Source: DASWNP01 sp036399175
GTDB taxonomy: Bacteria; Acidobacteriota; Blastocatellia; Pyrinomonadales; Pyrinomonadaceae
Direction: 5' to 3'
Length of the DNA: 64,000 nt
Assembly: GCA_036399175.1 (NCBI GenBank)
Contig: DASWNP010000064.1
Location: 1-64,000, forward strand
Both the position numbers and the translations under genes were made by a program. This document shows positions 8,546 to 16,311 of the stretch, one piece after another; position 1 is the first letter of the stretch, and every line of letters begins with the position of its first letter. A model generated the notes under the pieces. That model saw only the letters and a program-made list of their open reading frames with translations, was not told the origin of the DNA and made no database searches.

Positions 8546-8576
8546 AACTGCTTACTGCTCACCGCTCACTGCTCAC
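8538..8576. repeat. Right arm of W2 word hairpin flanking the four-helix-bundle gene
   Basis: GAGCAGTAA at the start forms the gene's last codons. CTGCTTACTGCTCACCGC and following words are the inverse of the arm at 8138-8175. The arm ends 8 bases before the pdhB start. Confidence 0.8.
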
Positions 8577-8584
8577 TTTGAAAT

Positions 8585-9613
8585 ATGTCAACAGCAACTA
8601 AAAAAGAGCACAAGCAAAATCGCCCTCAGCGCGGCGGCGTGGCGACTTTCGTCGAGGCGATTCGTCAGGGCATCTGGGAAGAGATGGAGCGCGACCCTTC
8701 TGTGTTCGTCATCGGCGAGGATGTGGGCGTCTATGGCGGCGCGTTCAAGGTGACGGACGGATTGATTAACGAGTTCGGGGAAGAGCGCGTGATTGACACG
8801 CCGATTTCTGAGGCGGCGATTGTCGGGGCGGCGTGCGGCGCGGCGTTGATGGGGATGCGCCCGGTCGCGGAGTTTCAGTTCATAGATTTCATCTCGCCCG
8901 CCTTCGACATGCTGACGAACTACGCGGCCAAGTGTCGTTATCGTTGGGGCGCGGGGCTGCCCACAGTCTTTCGCGGCCCCTGCGGCGCGGGCGTCCACTC
9001 CGGGCCCTTTCACTCGGTCAACGCCGAAGCCTTCTTTCTCAACACCGCCGGGCTGAAAATCGTCGAGCCCTCGACGGCCTACGACGCCAAAGGGTTAATC
9101 AAAGCCGCCATACGCGACCCCGACCCCGTGCTCTTCTTCGAGCACAAGAAGCTCTATCGCCTGCCCCGACTGCGCGAAGAGCTGCCCGAGGACGACTACA
9201 TCGTCGAGATAGGCAAGGCACGCACGGCGCGCGAAGGGCGCGACCTTTCAATCATCACCTTCGGCGCGCAGGTGCTAACGGCGCTCGACGCCGCCTCGGA
9301 GCTTGAGCGCGAGGGGATTGACGTGGAAGTCGTAGACCTGCGCACGCTCGCGCCGATGGACAAGGCATCTATCCTCGCTTCGGTGAAGAAGACGAGCAAG
9401 GTGCTCATCCTGCACGAAGCGGCGCGCACGGGCGGCATCGGCGGCGAGATTGCGGCCACCATCGCCGAAGAGGCTTTCGAGTGGCTCGACGCGCCGGTCG
9501 TCCGCGTCGCCGCCACCGACACGCCCGTCCCCTATTCGCCGCCGCTCGAAGAGTATCACCTGCCGCAGCTTAAAGACGTGCTCGACGCGGCGCGCAAGCT
9601 CGCGGCGTATTGA
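8585..9613 (+). CDS. pdhB: Pyruvate dehydrogenase E1 component, beta subunit
   Basis: E1 beta completes the alpha2-beta2 decarboxylase. The N-terminal transketolase-like pyrimidine domain holds FVIGEDVGVYGGAFKVT and DTPISEAAIVGAACGAAL. The C-terminal domain has GKARTAREGRDLSIITFG and HEAARTGGIGGEIAA. The final VPYSPPLEEYHLP is typical. The length of 342 residues is normal. The upstream region is the arm of a word hairpin, so the usual spacing and overlap with pdhA has been lost. Confidence 0.93.
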   Translation: MSTATKKEHKQNRPQRGGVATFVEAIRQGIWEEMERDPSVFVIGEDVGVYGGAFKVTDGLINEFGEERVIDTPISEAAIVGAACGAALMGMRPVAEFQFIDFISPAFDMLTNYAAKCRYRWGAGLPTVFRGPCGAGVHSGPFHSVNAEAFFLNTAGLKIVEPSTAYDAKGLIKAAIRDPDPVLFFEHKKLYRLPRLREELPEDDYIVEIGKARTAREGRDLSIITFGAQVLTALDAASELEREGIDVEVVDLRTLAPMDKASILASVKKTSKVLILHEAARTGGIGGEIAATIAEEAFEWLDAPVVRVAATDTPVPYSPPLEEYHLPQLKDVLDAARKLAAY

Positions 9614-9616
9614 AAA

Positions 9617-9698
9617 GTGAGCAGTGAGCGGTGAGCTGTGAGCAGTAAAATAAAAACAGTTCTTTGTCTGCTCACTGCTTACCGCTTACTGCTCACTG
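9617..9698. repeat. Word hairpin, family W2
   Basis: Arms 9617-9647 (GTGAGCAGTGAGCGGTGAGC) and 9668-9698 are inverse. The loop contains AAAATAAAAACAGTTCTTTG. It lies between the pdhB stop and the Shine-Dalgarno of the DUF4242 gene. Confidence 0.88.
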
Positions 9699-9711
9699 AA
9701 GGAGGATTGCT

Positions 9712-9984
9712 ATGCCAAAGTTTTTGATTGAAAGAGAAATTCCGGGCGCGGGGAATCTGTCTCGGCAGGAGTTGCAGGCTATCTCTCAGAAGTCGTGCGG
9801 AGTCCTTTCAAACATGGGAACGCAGATTCAGTGGGTCGAGAGCTACGTGACGGACGACAAAATCTATTGCGTCTACATCGCGCCGAACGAAGAGATGGTG
9901 CAGGAGCACGCCGCTCAGGGCGGATTTCCGGCCAACCGCGTCTCCGAAATCAAGTCGGTGATTGACCCGACGACGGCAGAATAA
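9712..9984 (+). CDS. DUF4242-family small protein
   Basis: The 90-residue product matches the DUF4242 group of ferredoxin-fold-like small proteins. It opens MPKFLIEREIPGAGNLS, has MGTQIQWVESYVTDDKIYCVY in the middle, and ends with AAQGGFPANRVSEI. Some members are annotated as nickel-binding, which is not tested here. A strong GAAGGAGG lies seven bases before the ATG. It sits between E1 beta and E2, so it is probably co-expressed with the pyruvate dehydrogenase genes, but no role in the complex is known. Confidence 0.85.
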   Translation: MPKFLIEREIPGAGNLSRQELQAISQKSCGVLSNMGTQIQWVESYVTDDKIYCVYIAPNEEMVQEHAAQGGFPANRVSEIKSVIDPTTAE

Positions 9985-9985
9985 C

Positions 9986-10065
9986 GAGAGGTTGGAGGTC
10001 GGAGGTCAGAAGTCAGTTAAGAACTGATTTCACTAACCTCTGACCTCCGACCTCTGACCTCTTTT
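9986..10065. repeat. Word hairpin, family W3
   Basis: Arms built from GAGGTCGGAGGTCAGAAG and its inverse flank the loop TTAAGAACTGATTTCACTAA. It begins just after the DUF4242 stop and ends 14 bases before the E2 start. Confidence 0.88.
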
Positions 10066-10079
10066 CTTGGGGAGCATTT

Positions 10080-11564
10080 ATGAGCACAGAAGTTGTCATG
10101 CCGCAGATGGGCGAGTCCATCGCGGAGGGGACGATTACGAGATGGTTGAAGAAGGTGGGCGAGCGCGTCGAGCGCGACGAGCCTCTGTTTGAAATCTCGA
10201 CCGACAAGGTAGACGCCGAGATTCCTTCTCCGGCTGCCGGGACGCTGACCGAGATTAAGTTTCAGGAGGGCGAGACGGTCGAGGTCAACAAGGTCGTCGC
10301 CGTCATCGGCGACGGCGCGGGAGCATCCACTTCAGCCGCGCCCGCAGATGCGCAGACTTCTGCCGCGCCGCCCGCCTCCGCCGCGCCCGCTCCGCCGTCT
10401 CCTGCGAGCCAGGCCGCCGTCTCCGCTCCGCCTCCGCCGCAGCCGCCGCCAGCCGCCGCACCGCCGTCGAGCGCGTCCAATTCTGCGCAAACGTCGAGCG
10501 CGAGCGCGACGCCTCCGCAGGCCGCCGCGCCTCCGACGCCTCCGCCGCCCGCGTCGAGGACTGCTGCTGCGTCCTCGTCGCCTGAAGGCAACGGCGGCGC
10601 GCAGACGAAAGACGAGCTGCGGCGCACGCGTTCGAGCCCGCTCGTGCGCAACATCGCCCGCGAGCACGGCATAGACATCTCGCAGCTCGAAGGCACGGGC
10701 GCGAGCGGCCGGGTCACGAAGAACGACATCCTCAGCTTCATCGAGTCGGGCGCAAGCGCCGCGCCGACTGCGCCTCCTGCTCCCGCGCAGACGCAAAGCT
10801 CAGCGCCCGTGCAAGCGCCTGCGCCGACGCCGTCTCTGCCACCGCCGATTCAACCCGGCGAGGGCGACCGCGTCGAGCCGATGAGCGTCATGCGCAGGAA
10901 GATTGCCGAGCACATGGTTCTGTCGCGGCGCACTTCGGCGCACGTCACGACCGTCTACGAGATAGACATGACGCGCATCGCGCGCCTGCGCCAGGAGCAC
11001 CGCCGCGCCTTTCAGGAGCGCACGGGCACGAAGCTCACCTACATGCCGTTCATCTTTCAGGCCATCACGCAGGCCATCCGAAAGTTTCCAGTCTTCAACG
11101 CGCAGGTGAGTGGCGACCAGATTGTCTATAAGCGCGACATCAATCTCGGCATGGCCGTCGCGCTCGATTGGGGCTTGATAGTGCCCGTCATCAAGCGCGC
11201 CGACGACCTCTCCATCGCAGGGCTCGCACGCGCCGCCAACGACCTCGCCGACCGCGCGCGCGCCAAACAGCTCAAGCCCGACGAAGTTGCGGGCGGCACT
11301 TTCACCATCACCAACCCGGGCGTCTTCGGCGGCCTCTTCGGCACGCCCATCATCAACCAGCCGCAGGTCGCCATCCTCGGCGTCGGCACGATTGAGAAAC
11401 GCCCGAAGGTCATCACCACGCCCGAGGGCGACGACCTCATCGCCATCCGCCACATGGCCTACTTCGCCCTCAGCTTCGACCATCGAATCATCGACGGCGC
11501 GGACGCCGAACGCTTCCTCGCCTACGTCAAACAGCTACTCGAAGCCGGGCAGTTCACCGTCTGA
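10080..11564 (+). CDS. pdhC: 2-oxo acid dehydrogenase E2 (dihydrolipoamide acetyltransferase)
   Basis: E2 carries the acetyl group on its lipoyl arm and transfers it to CoA. The lipoyl domain is residues 1-76 with the modified Lys43 in STDKVDAEIPS. A long Ala/Pro/Ser linker follows (about 80-180). The peripheral-subunit-binding domain is about 181-222 (RSSPLVRNIAREHGIDISQL). A second Pro/Ala linker leads to the catalytic domain (about 255-494) with the HRIIDG motif (His468, Asp472). There is one lipoyl domain only. The context with E3, E1 alpha and E1 beta indicates pyruvate as substrate; a branched-chain or succinyl complex is the alternative. The last 26 bases are duplicated at 14387. Confidence 0.92.
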   Translation: MSTEVVMPQMGESIAEGTITRWLKKVGERVERDEPLFEISTDKVDAEIPSPAAGTLTEIKFQEGETVEVNKVVAVIGDGAGASTSAAPADAQTSAAPPASAAPAPPSPASQAAVSAPPPPQPPPAAAPPSSASNSAQTSSASATPPQAAAPPTPPPPASRTAAASSSPEGNGGAQTKDELRRTRSSPLVRNIAREHGIDISQLEGTGASGRVTKNDILSFIESGASAAPTAPPAPAQTQSSAPVQAPAPTPSLPPPIQPGEGDRVEPMSVMRRKIAEHMVLSRRTSAHVTTVYEIDMTRIARLRQEHRRAFQERTGTKLTYMPFIFQAITQAIRKFPVFNAQVSGDQIVYKRDINLGMAVALDWGLIVPVIKRADDLSIAGLARAANDLADRARAKQLKPDEVAGGTFTITNPGVFGGLFGTPIINQPQVAILGVGTIEKRPKVITTPEGDDLIAIRHMAYFALSFDHRIIDGADAERFLAYVKQLLEAGQFTV

Positions 11565-11720
11565 AGCCTCCGGCGCGAAGGCATGGGTGATGGAAGCTCG
11601 CGCCCGTCCTTCTTCGCGCGGGGCGATGACGATACGAGAAACGAGTTGGCGGACGAAGATAAGTTATGTCTTCGTCCGCCAAACTGCCCACGCGCTCGGC
11701 GAGCGTATCTAAAAACTTCT
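11539..11720. repeat. Recombinase-end repeat, copy 1 (includes E2 3' end)
   Basis: The 182-bp unit aligns without gaps to 14387-14568, with only a few differences. It starts in the last codons of the E2 gene. It includes a 13-bp inverted repeat (TTGGCGGACGAAG at 11646-11658, inverse at 11670-11682) that could act as a terminator. On the minus strand its last part encodes KFLDTLAERVGSLADED, the tail of a serine recombinase frame. Confidence 0.85.
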
Positions 11721-11957
11721 ACACGTCCGCCAGCCTCACTCGCGCAGCCTCTAACTCATGGCGTGCCCACTCGATTCGCCTCCGCTCACCTTCGAGCGCC
11801 GACAACTCGTCGCGCAGTTGCGCGAGCTGAGAGTCGAGGTCTGACTCTGTGATTCTTCCCCGCCGCGCCCATGTGATAACTCGCTCGCGCTCCCGCCTCT
11901 TCGCTGCTATCTGCCTTTCGACGCGACCGAGCGCGCGCCCGTCGGCGACTTCTCCTA
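11719..11957 (-). pseudogene. C-terminal remnant of a large serine recombinase
   Basis: Reading the minus strand downward from 11957, an open stretch encodes VERQIAAKRRERERVITWARRG and then RITESDLDSQLAQLRDELSAL before the stop at 11719-11721. Alternating charged helix with a GRITESDL turn is the signature of the coiled-coil C-terminus of zinc-ribbon serine recombinases. The rest of the protein is absent. The stop replaces the CAG present in the related copy at 14387, after which the frame would read on into KFLDTLAERVG. A site-specific integrase once lay here. Confidence 0.55.
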
Positions 11958-12034
11958 ATCATGCGCCTTCCACCTTTGCAGAACCGACTCAATCAATCGT
12001 TCGTCCCCCTGAAACGCGTCCGCACCAATGGCTC

Positions 12035-12060
12035 GTTAGATCGCGCCGTTGCCAAAGACA
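12035..12060 (-). other. attC-like left half-site (end of cassette 2)
   Basis: On the minus strand an ATCTAAC box (12035-12041) fits the RYYYAAC inner core of integron attC sites. It pairs with the TTAGAG that opens cassette 2 at 13599, except for one base. The partner right half is missing, so the array seems truncated here. Confidence 0.4.
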
Positions 12061-12069
12061 AAGTAGATT

Positions 12070-13530
12070 TTACTGGCTTCTAAGTTTCCTCAACATCTCT
12101 ATGCCGTTCGTATTTTGCGGATTCAACTCTACAGACTTCTGGTAGTTCTTGATAGCAAGTTCCTTGTCGCCATTTACCAGATAAGCCTCTCCCAAACTGT
12201 CGTAGGCGTTGGATGATTGCGGGTACGCCTCCACGTTCAACTTGAAGATTTCAATTGCTTCTTCGACCTTCTGCATGTTGAGTAATTGATAGCCTAAGCT
12301 GTTGAGTTCATTTTCAGCGAAACTGTAAGAGTCGAATTGCTCGCGCTTCAAATCACGGTATTGCCGGAGAGCCGATTCAATCCCGTTCTGCTTAACCGCC
12401 ACAAAAAGAGTTTCCGCGATTGATTTTTTGGGCGATGCGTAAGGCTTACTGTAAAGAACGCTGATGAGCCCGCGCTCGATGTCGGGTAGGAAGTTTGTTG
12501 CCGCTCTCACATTTGCGAGCAGGATGATTGTCTGCTTTTCCTGGGGCAGTCGAACGGAGCGGGCGAAAAATCCGAAAACCGCGCCTTCCGTCATCACTTT
12601 GAAACCGTTTTCGTTTTGTCCGAGAGCGATTTTTGAAACTTGCCAGCCGTAAGCATTTCCGGATGGAGCAACTTGCCACATCAAATCTTTCGATTTTTGC
12701 GAGAGAAGTTTATCGGTATAAAGAGCTTCGTCGAATAAAAATAAATCGTCCACTGTGGAATACATCCCGCTTGCCGGTGATGCTTCGTAAAATTGCGCGT
12801 TCTCAAGACCCGCCAGGCGCTTCCGGTATCCCGCAGCGCGTTTGCTCAAAACTGCGTTGCGGTTACTGTAGCCTGTATTCTTCATCTTCAAAGGGTTGAG
12901 GATGTTTTCCTGCAAAACCTGTGCATAAGACTTGCCCGTGACCTTTTCGATGACTGCCCCTAAAACTCTGTAACCGTCGTTGCTGTAACTGAACTTCGCG
13001 CCCGGTTCAAAGAGCAAGTCGTATTCGGAAATTCTTTTGATGATTTCGTCATTATTCAGCGAACCGCTTTGCACTGCACGGAAGAAGTCCGGCACATCGT
13101 TGTAGTCCGGCAAACCTGATGTGTGCGTGAGTAATTGATTGACGGTTATTCTGTCGCCCGTCTTCCTGGAGTAGTTCGGCAAATAGTCCGTTACTTTGCC
13201 CTCTAACTTCAGCTTTCCCTGTTCGACCAACTGCAATGTGAGAATCGCCGTGAACGACTTGGTTATCGAGCCGATTCTAAACTTGGCGTCCGGTGAATTT
13301 GGAATGTTCCATTCGTAGTTGGCAAATCCAAAACCCTTTCTGTAAATAACTTTTCCGTGCTCGGCGACCAACACCGCGCCATTAAACTGTCCGACGTTGT
13401 GATACAGGGTCATCAACTCATCTAACTTTTTGGCTTTGCCTTGAGCAAGAGCAGGGTTTGGGGTGAATAGAAAACCTGCCACGACAACGCACAAGCACAA
13501 TTTTATAGAAAAGTTGATGCTCTCTTTCAT
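12070..13530 (-). CDS. Beta-lactamase-fold serine hydrolase with C-terminal TPRs
   Basis: From the ATG at 13530 (MKESINFSIKL) a signal peptide ends near PALAQ. The 486-residue product has the class C beta-lactamase/DD-peptidase fold: the SxxK motif SITK at Ser88-Lys91, and the YxN motif YSN at Tyr182-Asn184. The closing 90 residues form TPR-like helices (AYDSLGEAYLVNGDKELAI). Such exported proteins are esterases, D-aminopeptidases or peptidases, and resistance should not be assumed. The gene is more AT-rich than the flanking DNA. It occupies the second gene cassette of an integron-like array, which is unusually large for a cassette. A longer frame to 13692 would run through the attC site and is rejected. 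Confidence 0.82.
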   Translation of the reverse strand: MKESINFSIKLCLCVVVAGFLFTPNPALAQGKAKKLDELMTLYHNVGQFNGAVLVAEHGKVIYRKGFGFANYEWNIPNSPDAKFRIGSITKSFTAILTLQLVEQGKLKLEGKVTDYLPNYSRKTGDRITVNQLLTHTSGLPDYNDVPDFFRAVQSGSLNNDEIIKRISEYDLLFEPGAKFSYSNDGYRVLGAVIEKVTGKSYAQVLQENILNPLKMKNTGYSNRNAVLSKRAAGYRKRLAGLENAQFYEASPASGMYSTVDDLFLFDEALYTDKLLSQKSKDLMWQVAPSGNAYGWQVSKIALGQNENGFKVMTEGAVFGFFARSVRLPQEKQTIILLANVRAATNFLPDIERGLISVLYSKPYASPKKSIAETLFVAVKQNGIESALRQYRDLKREQFDSYSFAENELNSLGYQLLNMQKVEEAIEIFKLNVEAYPQSSNAYDSLGEAYLVNGDKELAIKNYQKSVELNPQNTNGIEMLRKLRSQ

Positions 13531-13593
13531 TCGAATGTTTTTTGCTCGCACCTCACTATTTATCTTCGCACTTATCGCGGAAAACCACGAGCC

Positions 13594-13680
13594 CTCTAAC
13601 GTCCGAATTAACCGTCGAGCAACCAAGATTGATGGTAAAAGACTAGCTAATTGCGCGTCCGGTTCAATGTGTTGTTGGGC
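13594..13680 (-). other. attC recombination site of an integron cassette
   Basis: On the minus strand the outer boxes are GCCCAAC (13674-13680) and GTTAGAG (13594-13600). Inside, ATTGAACCG and CGGTTAAT pair except for one extra G, which matches the extrahelical base that defines attC sites. The 87-bp span is normal. The GCCCAAC box is the exact complement of the GTTGGGC at 14135-14141 that opens the cassette it closes, as cassette circularisation requires. Confidence 0.75.
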
Positions 13681-13724
13681 GGCGTATATCAAAACTAATC
13701 CCTACCGTTATATCGTCACTGCGG

Positions 13725-14048
13725 CTATGAATCTTCTTTGTTGTATGGCTCGGCGCGTATCAGGTCATCCACTAAGTAAAGATGTTCTTCAGAGAGAAGT
13801 TCCGCACTACCTTCCTGCATCTTCCTGGCAGCCGCCTCATTAGCCGTCCCTGCCTCTCGTGCCTTTCGCCATATCTGCTCGTCAGGCCACTGCGCGTAAG
13901 CTACCCAAGTGCCGTCCGCCGCTTGATGTAACCTTGAACCCAGACTTCCGCGCAATTTATAGATAGACTCGGTCATCTCGCGCCATCCCTGCCGGAATAT
14001 AGCCTCACGTCCCTCTTTCAGCCTCCACCTATACATGACGATTAGCAC
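13725..14048 (-). CDS. Small dimeric alpha-beta barrel (NIPSNAP/ABM-like) protein
   Basis: The 107-residue product looks like an antibiotic-biosynthesis-monooxygenase or NIPSNAP type barrel: VMYRWRLKEGREAIFRQGW, then GSLGSRLHQAADGTWVAYAQW, then a helical tail. The GTG at 14048 has GGAGG six bases upstream and is preferred to the ATG at 14036. The gene fills cassette 1 of the integron-like array (13600-14140), with attC sites on both sides. Small barrel proteins of this kind are frequent cassette cargo, and their substrates are mostly unknown. Confidence 0.75.
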   Translation of the reverse strand: MLIVMYRWRLKEGREAIFRQGWREMTESIYKLRGSLGSRLHQAADGTWVAYAQWPDEQIWRKAREAGTANEAAARKMQEGSAELLSEEHLYLVDDLIRAEPYNKEDS

Positions 14049-14134
14049 CTGGAGCCTCCAAGGTTTGCGACTCTTAACTTCTATGCGTAATTAAATCATT
14101 ACCTGCTGCCGTCCATTCTAAGCATCAAGAAGAC

Positions 14135-14232
14135 GCCCAACGCCCGAGTTAACCGGGCGCGACGAACCTCGATAACAACAAAGTCGGACGAAAAACAAGC
14201 TGCTTCCACTGAGCTACGATGAGTTGTTAGTC
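14135..14232 (-). other. attC-like site at the head of cassette 1
   Basis: On the minus strand the right half GGTTAACTCGGGC then GTTGGGC (14135-14154) is a typical attC right end. The left box GACTAAC (14226-14232) is one base off consensus. Its inner L box does not pair well, so the left half may be degenerate or hybrid. Confidence 0.5.
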
Positions 14233-14386
14233 ACGCGACGGGTATCTAAGCCAAGCTATGTTACTTCCTTTTTTAGTGTGCTGGAAAGCCTTCATAAATT
14301 GCCGCCTCTGTCTCTTTTCAAGTTGGCAAGCTTTTCGGTCTTTCAAATGAGAAATTCGCGCGTGATGTTTAGTTGTAACTGACTCG

Positions 14387-14568
14387 TCGAAGCCGGGCAG
14401 TTCACCGTCTGGAGCCTCCGGCGCGAAGGCATGGGTGATGGAAGCTCGCGCCCGTCCTTCTTCGCGCGGGGCGATGACGATACGAGAAAAGAGTTGGCGG
14501 ACGAAGACCTAACCTGTCTTCGTCCGCCAAACTGCCCACGCGCTCGGCGAGCGTATCTAAAAACTTCT
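14387..14568. repeat. Recombinase-end repeat, copy 2 (carries an E2 3' end duplicate)
   Basis: Gap-free match to 11539-11720, offset by 2848 bases. It begins with a copy of the last 26 bases of the E2 gene, with the stop TGA changed to TGG. The same 13-bp inverted repeat sits at 14494-14506 and 14518-14530. Weaker similarity continues to about 14612. The region 14233-14386 between the attC site and this repeat holds nothing I recognise. Confidence 0.85.
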
Positions 14569-14618
14569 GCGCGCCTGCGAGTCTCATCCCGCAATACCGC
14601 ATGGCTTAGCAGAGCAGC

Positions 14619-16109
14619 TTATCGTCTATGCTTAATCGTAGCGTAGGCTAATGAATCGTCCTCAGCTAAGACATGAATATCGTAGTCCGCAGAAAGGCGC
14701 TGGATGTCCTCTTTAAGAAGGATTATCCGCTTGGCCGAAGCTTGCGTCGCCTCAGCCAGATTTTCATAGCTGACATACCGCTCAGCATCTTCAATGGGCG
14801 GCTTGGATGACACGTAAGTTTGCTGGACAGGTCGGTCACTGTAAAACAGGGATACCTGCGCATAAAACGGCTCGACGCCTGAGAGCAGCACGAGAGAATC
14901 TCTATCATCAGGACTTGTGCTCCGAGCCAGACGAGCTAATTTAGCGACAGACTCTTCCGGCTTATGGTTGAGATAGAGAGAAACGAAACTGTATAAGCCG
15001 CCGACGATAATTAGAACGGCACACGCGGCCGTTACGATGCGCCGGTAGCCACGGCGCGATTGATAATCTTGATAAAGGTTGCTGATAAACGCCGCGACGA
15101 GAATGGCTAACGCCGGATAGAGAGGGACGATGTACCAGGGACGCCTTGTGGGAACCACCGTGTACAGTCCGAAGACCAGCGCGCACAGAAGCAGAAGAAC
15201 CCACGAGCGAGCTTGGGCTTTTAGATTTCTCCTGATGATTGAGACGACGGCAAACGGCACCGGCAGACACCAGGGAAAGAACCCATCCACCAACTTCCCA
15301 ATATAGTAGAAATAGCCGGACGGATGTCCTTCCAGCGCCTTCATCGAGCGCGCGATGACGTGATAGCCGAGGTACTCGTTTATGAAAGCCTGCCCATACC
15401 AAACGTACATGAGGATGTGCCAGGGCGCGGCTAACAGGAACGCCAGCAAAACGCCTTGCCAGAAATGTCTCGACCCAATCGCGGCGCTGAATCGTTTGTC
15501 GAAAGCAAGCGCCAGGGTAATCGCGGCGGGTGCGATAATGCCGCCAGCGCCTTTGACCATCAATGCCAGCGCGCACGAAGACCAAACCAAATACCACCAT
15601 TTCTGATTCTCGTGATTCAGGCGCAAGTAACCGTAGAGAGCCAGATAGGTGAAGAGCGTGAGCATCACATCCATCGTGCCGAAGCGAGAAAAGGAGAGGA
15701 AGTGGTAGCAGGTTGATAAAATCACAGCCGCCAGCAAACCCACCCGCTTACTACCGTATGTATAGTTGCCAATTAAGTAAGTTACTCCGATGAGCCCAAT
15801 GCCGGAGAGCGCCGAGGGCACGCGCGCCCAAAACTCGCTGACACCGAACAGACGATAAAAGAGCGCTGTAGTCCACATGAACAAAGGCGGCTTCTCAAAC
15901 CAGGGTTGGTATTCCCAACGTAGCGTGAGCCAGTCTCCACTGCGCACTATCTCCTTGGAAACCTGAGCATAGATGGCTTCATCCCATGCCGCCAAACTGC
16001 CTGCGCCTAATTTCCACAGAAGGGCGAAAGCTGCTGTTAAGACTAACAAAGATATTGACGGAAGATTTGAGGAAAGCCGCTCCTGAATCGTCGGCTTCGT
16101 TGGCATCAT
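14619..16109 (-). CDS. GT-C family glycosyltransferase (PMT/ArnT-like, family 39)
   Basis: The 496-residue integral membrane protein has about ten to twelve hydrophobic segments. The first loop has LAAWDEAIYAQVSKEIVRSG, the Asp-Glu catalytic motif of the PMT_2/ArnT group. Next is EYQPWFEKPPLFMWTTALFY, the second conserved loop. These enzymes move a sugar from a polyprenyl phosphate donor to lipid A, protein or other acceptors on the outer face of the inner membrane. The donor and acceptor here are unknown. The gene lies between recombinase-end repeats 2 and 3, so it may belong to the accessory zone. Confidence 0.85.
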   Translation of the reverse strand: MMPTKPTIQERLSSNLPSISLLVLTAAFALLWKLGAGSLAAWDEAIYAQVSKEIVRSGDWLTLRWEYQPWFEKPPLFMWTTALFYRLFGVSEFWARVPSALSGIGLIGVTYLIGNYTYGSKRVGLLAAVILSTCYHFLSFSRFGTMDVMLTLFTYLALYGYLRLNHENQKWWYLVWSSCALALMVKGAGGIIAPAAITLALAFDKRFSAAIGSRHFWQGVLLAFLLAAPWHILMYVWYGQAFINEYLGYHVIARSMKALEGHPSGYFYYIGKLVDGFFPWCLPVPFAVVSIIRRNLKAQARSWVLLLLCALVFGLYTVVPTRRPWYIVPLYPALAILVAAFISNLYQDYQSRRGYRRIVTAACAVLIIVGGLYSFVSLYLNHKPEESVAKLARLARSTSPDDRDSLVLLSGVEPFYAQVSLFYSDRPVQQTYVSSKPPIEDAERYVSYENLAEATQASAKRIILLKEDIQRLSADYDIHVLAEDDSLAYATIKHRR

Positions 16110-16196
16110 AGAACGCCGCTCATTTCATTCGGAGATTTTAGACAAACTGCTCGAACGATGTTAGACACCACGCGCGCTGAAAATGTTCCGTAGATT

Positions 16197-16290
16197 GACG
16201 ATACGAGAAACGAATCGGCGGACGAAGACATAACTTATCTTCGTCCGCCAAACTGCCCGCGCGCGCCGGCTGAGCGTCCCGAAAACTTCT
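16197..16290. repeat. Recombinase-end repeat, copy 3 (partial)
   Basis: It shares GACGATACGAGAAACGA, the GGCGGACGAAG inverted repeat and the closing GAAAACTTCT with copies 1 and 2, but it is more diverged and lacks the E2-derived end. Confidence 0.75.
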
Positions 16291-16311
16291 TAACGGCAAA
16301 TGAAAGCGACT

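Noticed and set aside
10262..10796. Leftward open frames across the Ala/Pro linker of E2
   Set aside because: They are high-GC shadow frames of the E2 gene, with no start signals.
14160..14225. Degenerate tRNA on the minus strand (GTAGCTCAGTGG and GAGGTTCG present)
   Set aside because: No acceptor or anticodon stems can be built. The segment fits better as the inner part of an attC-like site.
11539..14568. Composite transposon bounded by the 182-bp repeats
   Set aside because: The repeats are direct, contain no transposase ends, and include host gene sequence. An integration-site duplication with a serine recombinase remnant explains them better.
16160..16166. GTTAGAC as a further attC half-site
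   Set aside because: It fits the consensus box but has no partner box or paired inner boxes nearby.
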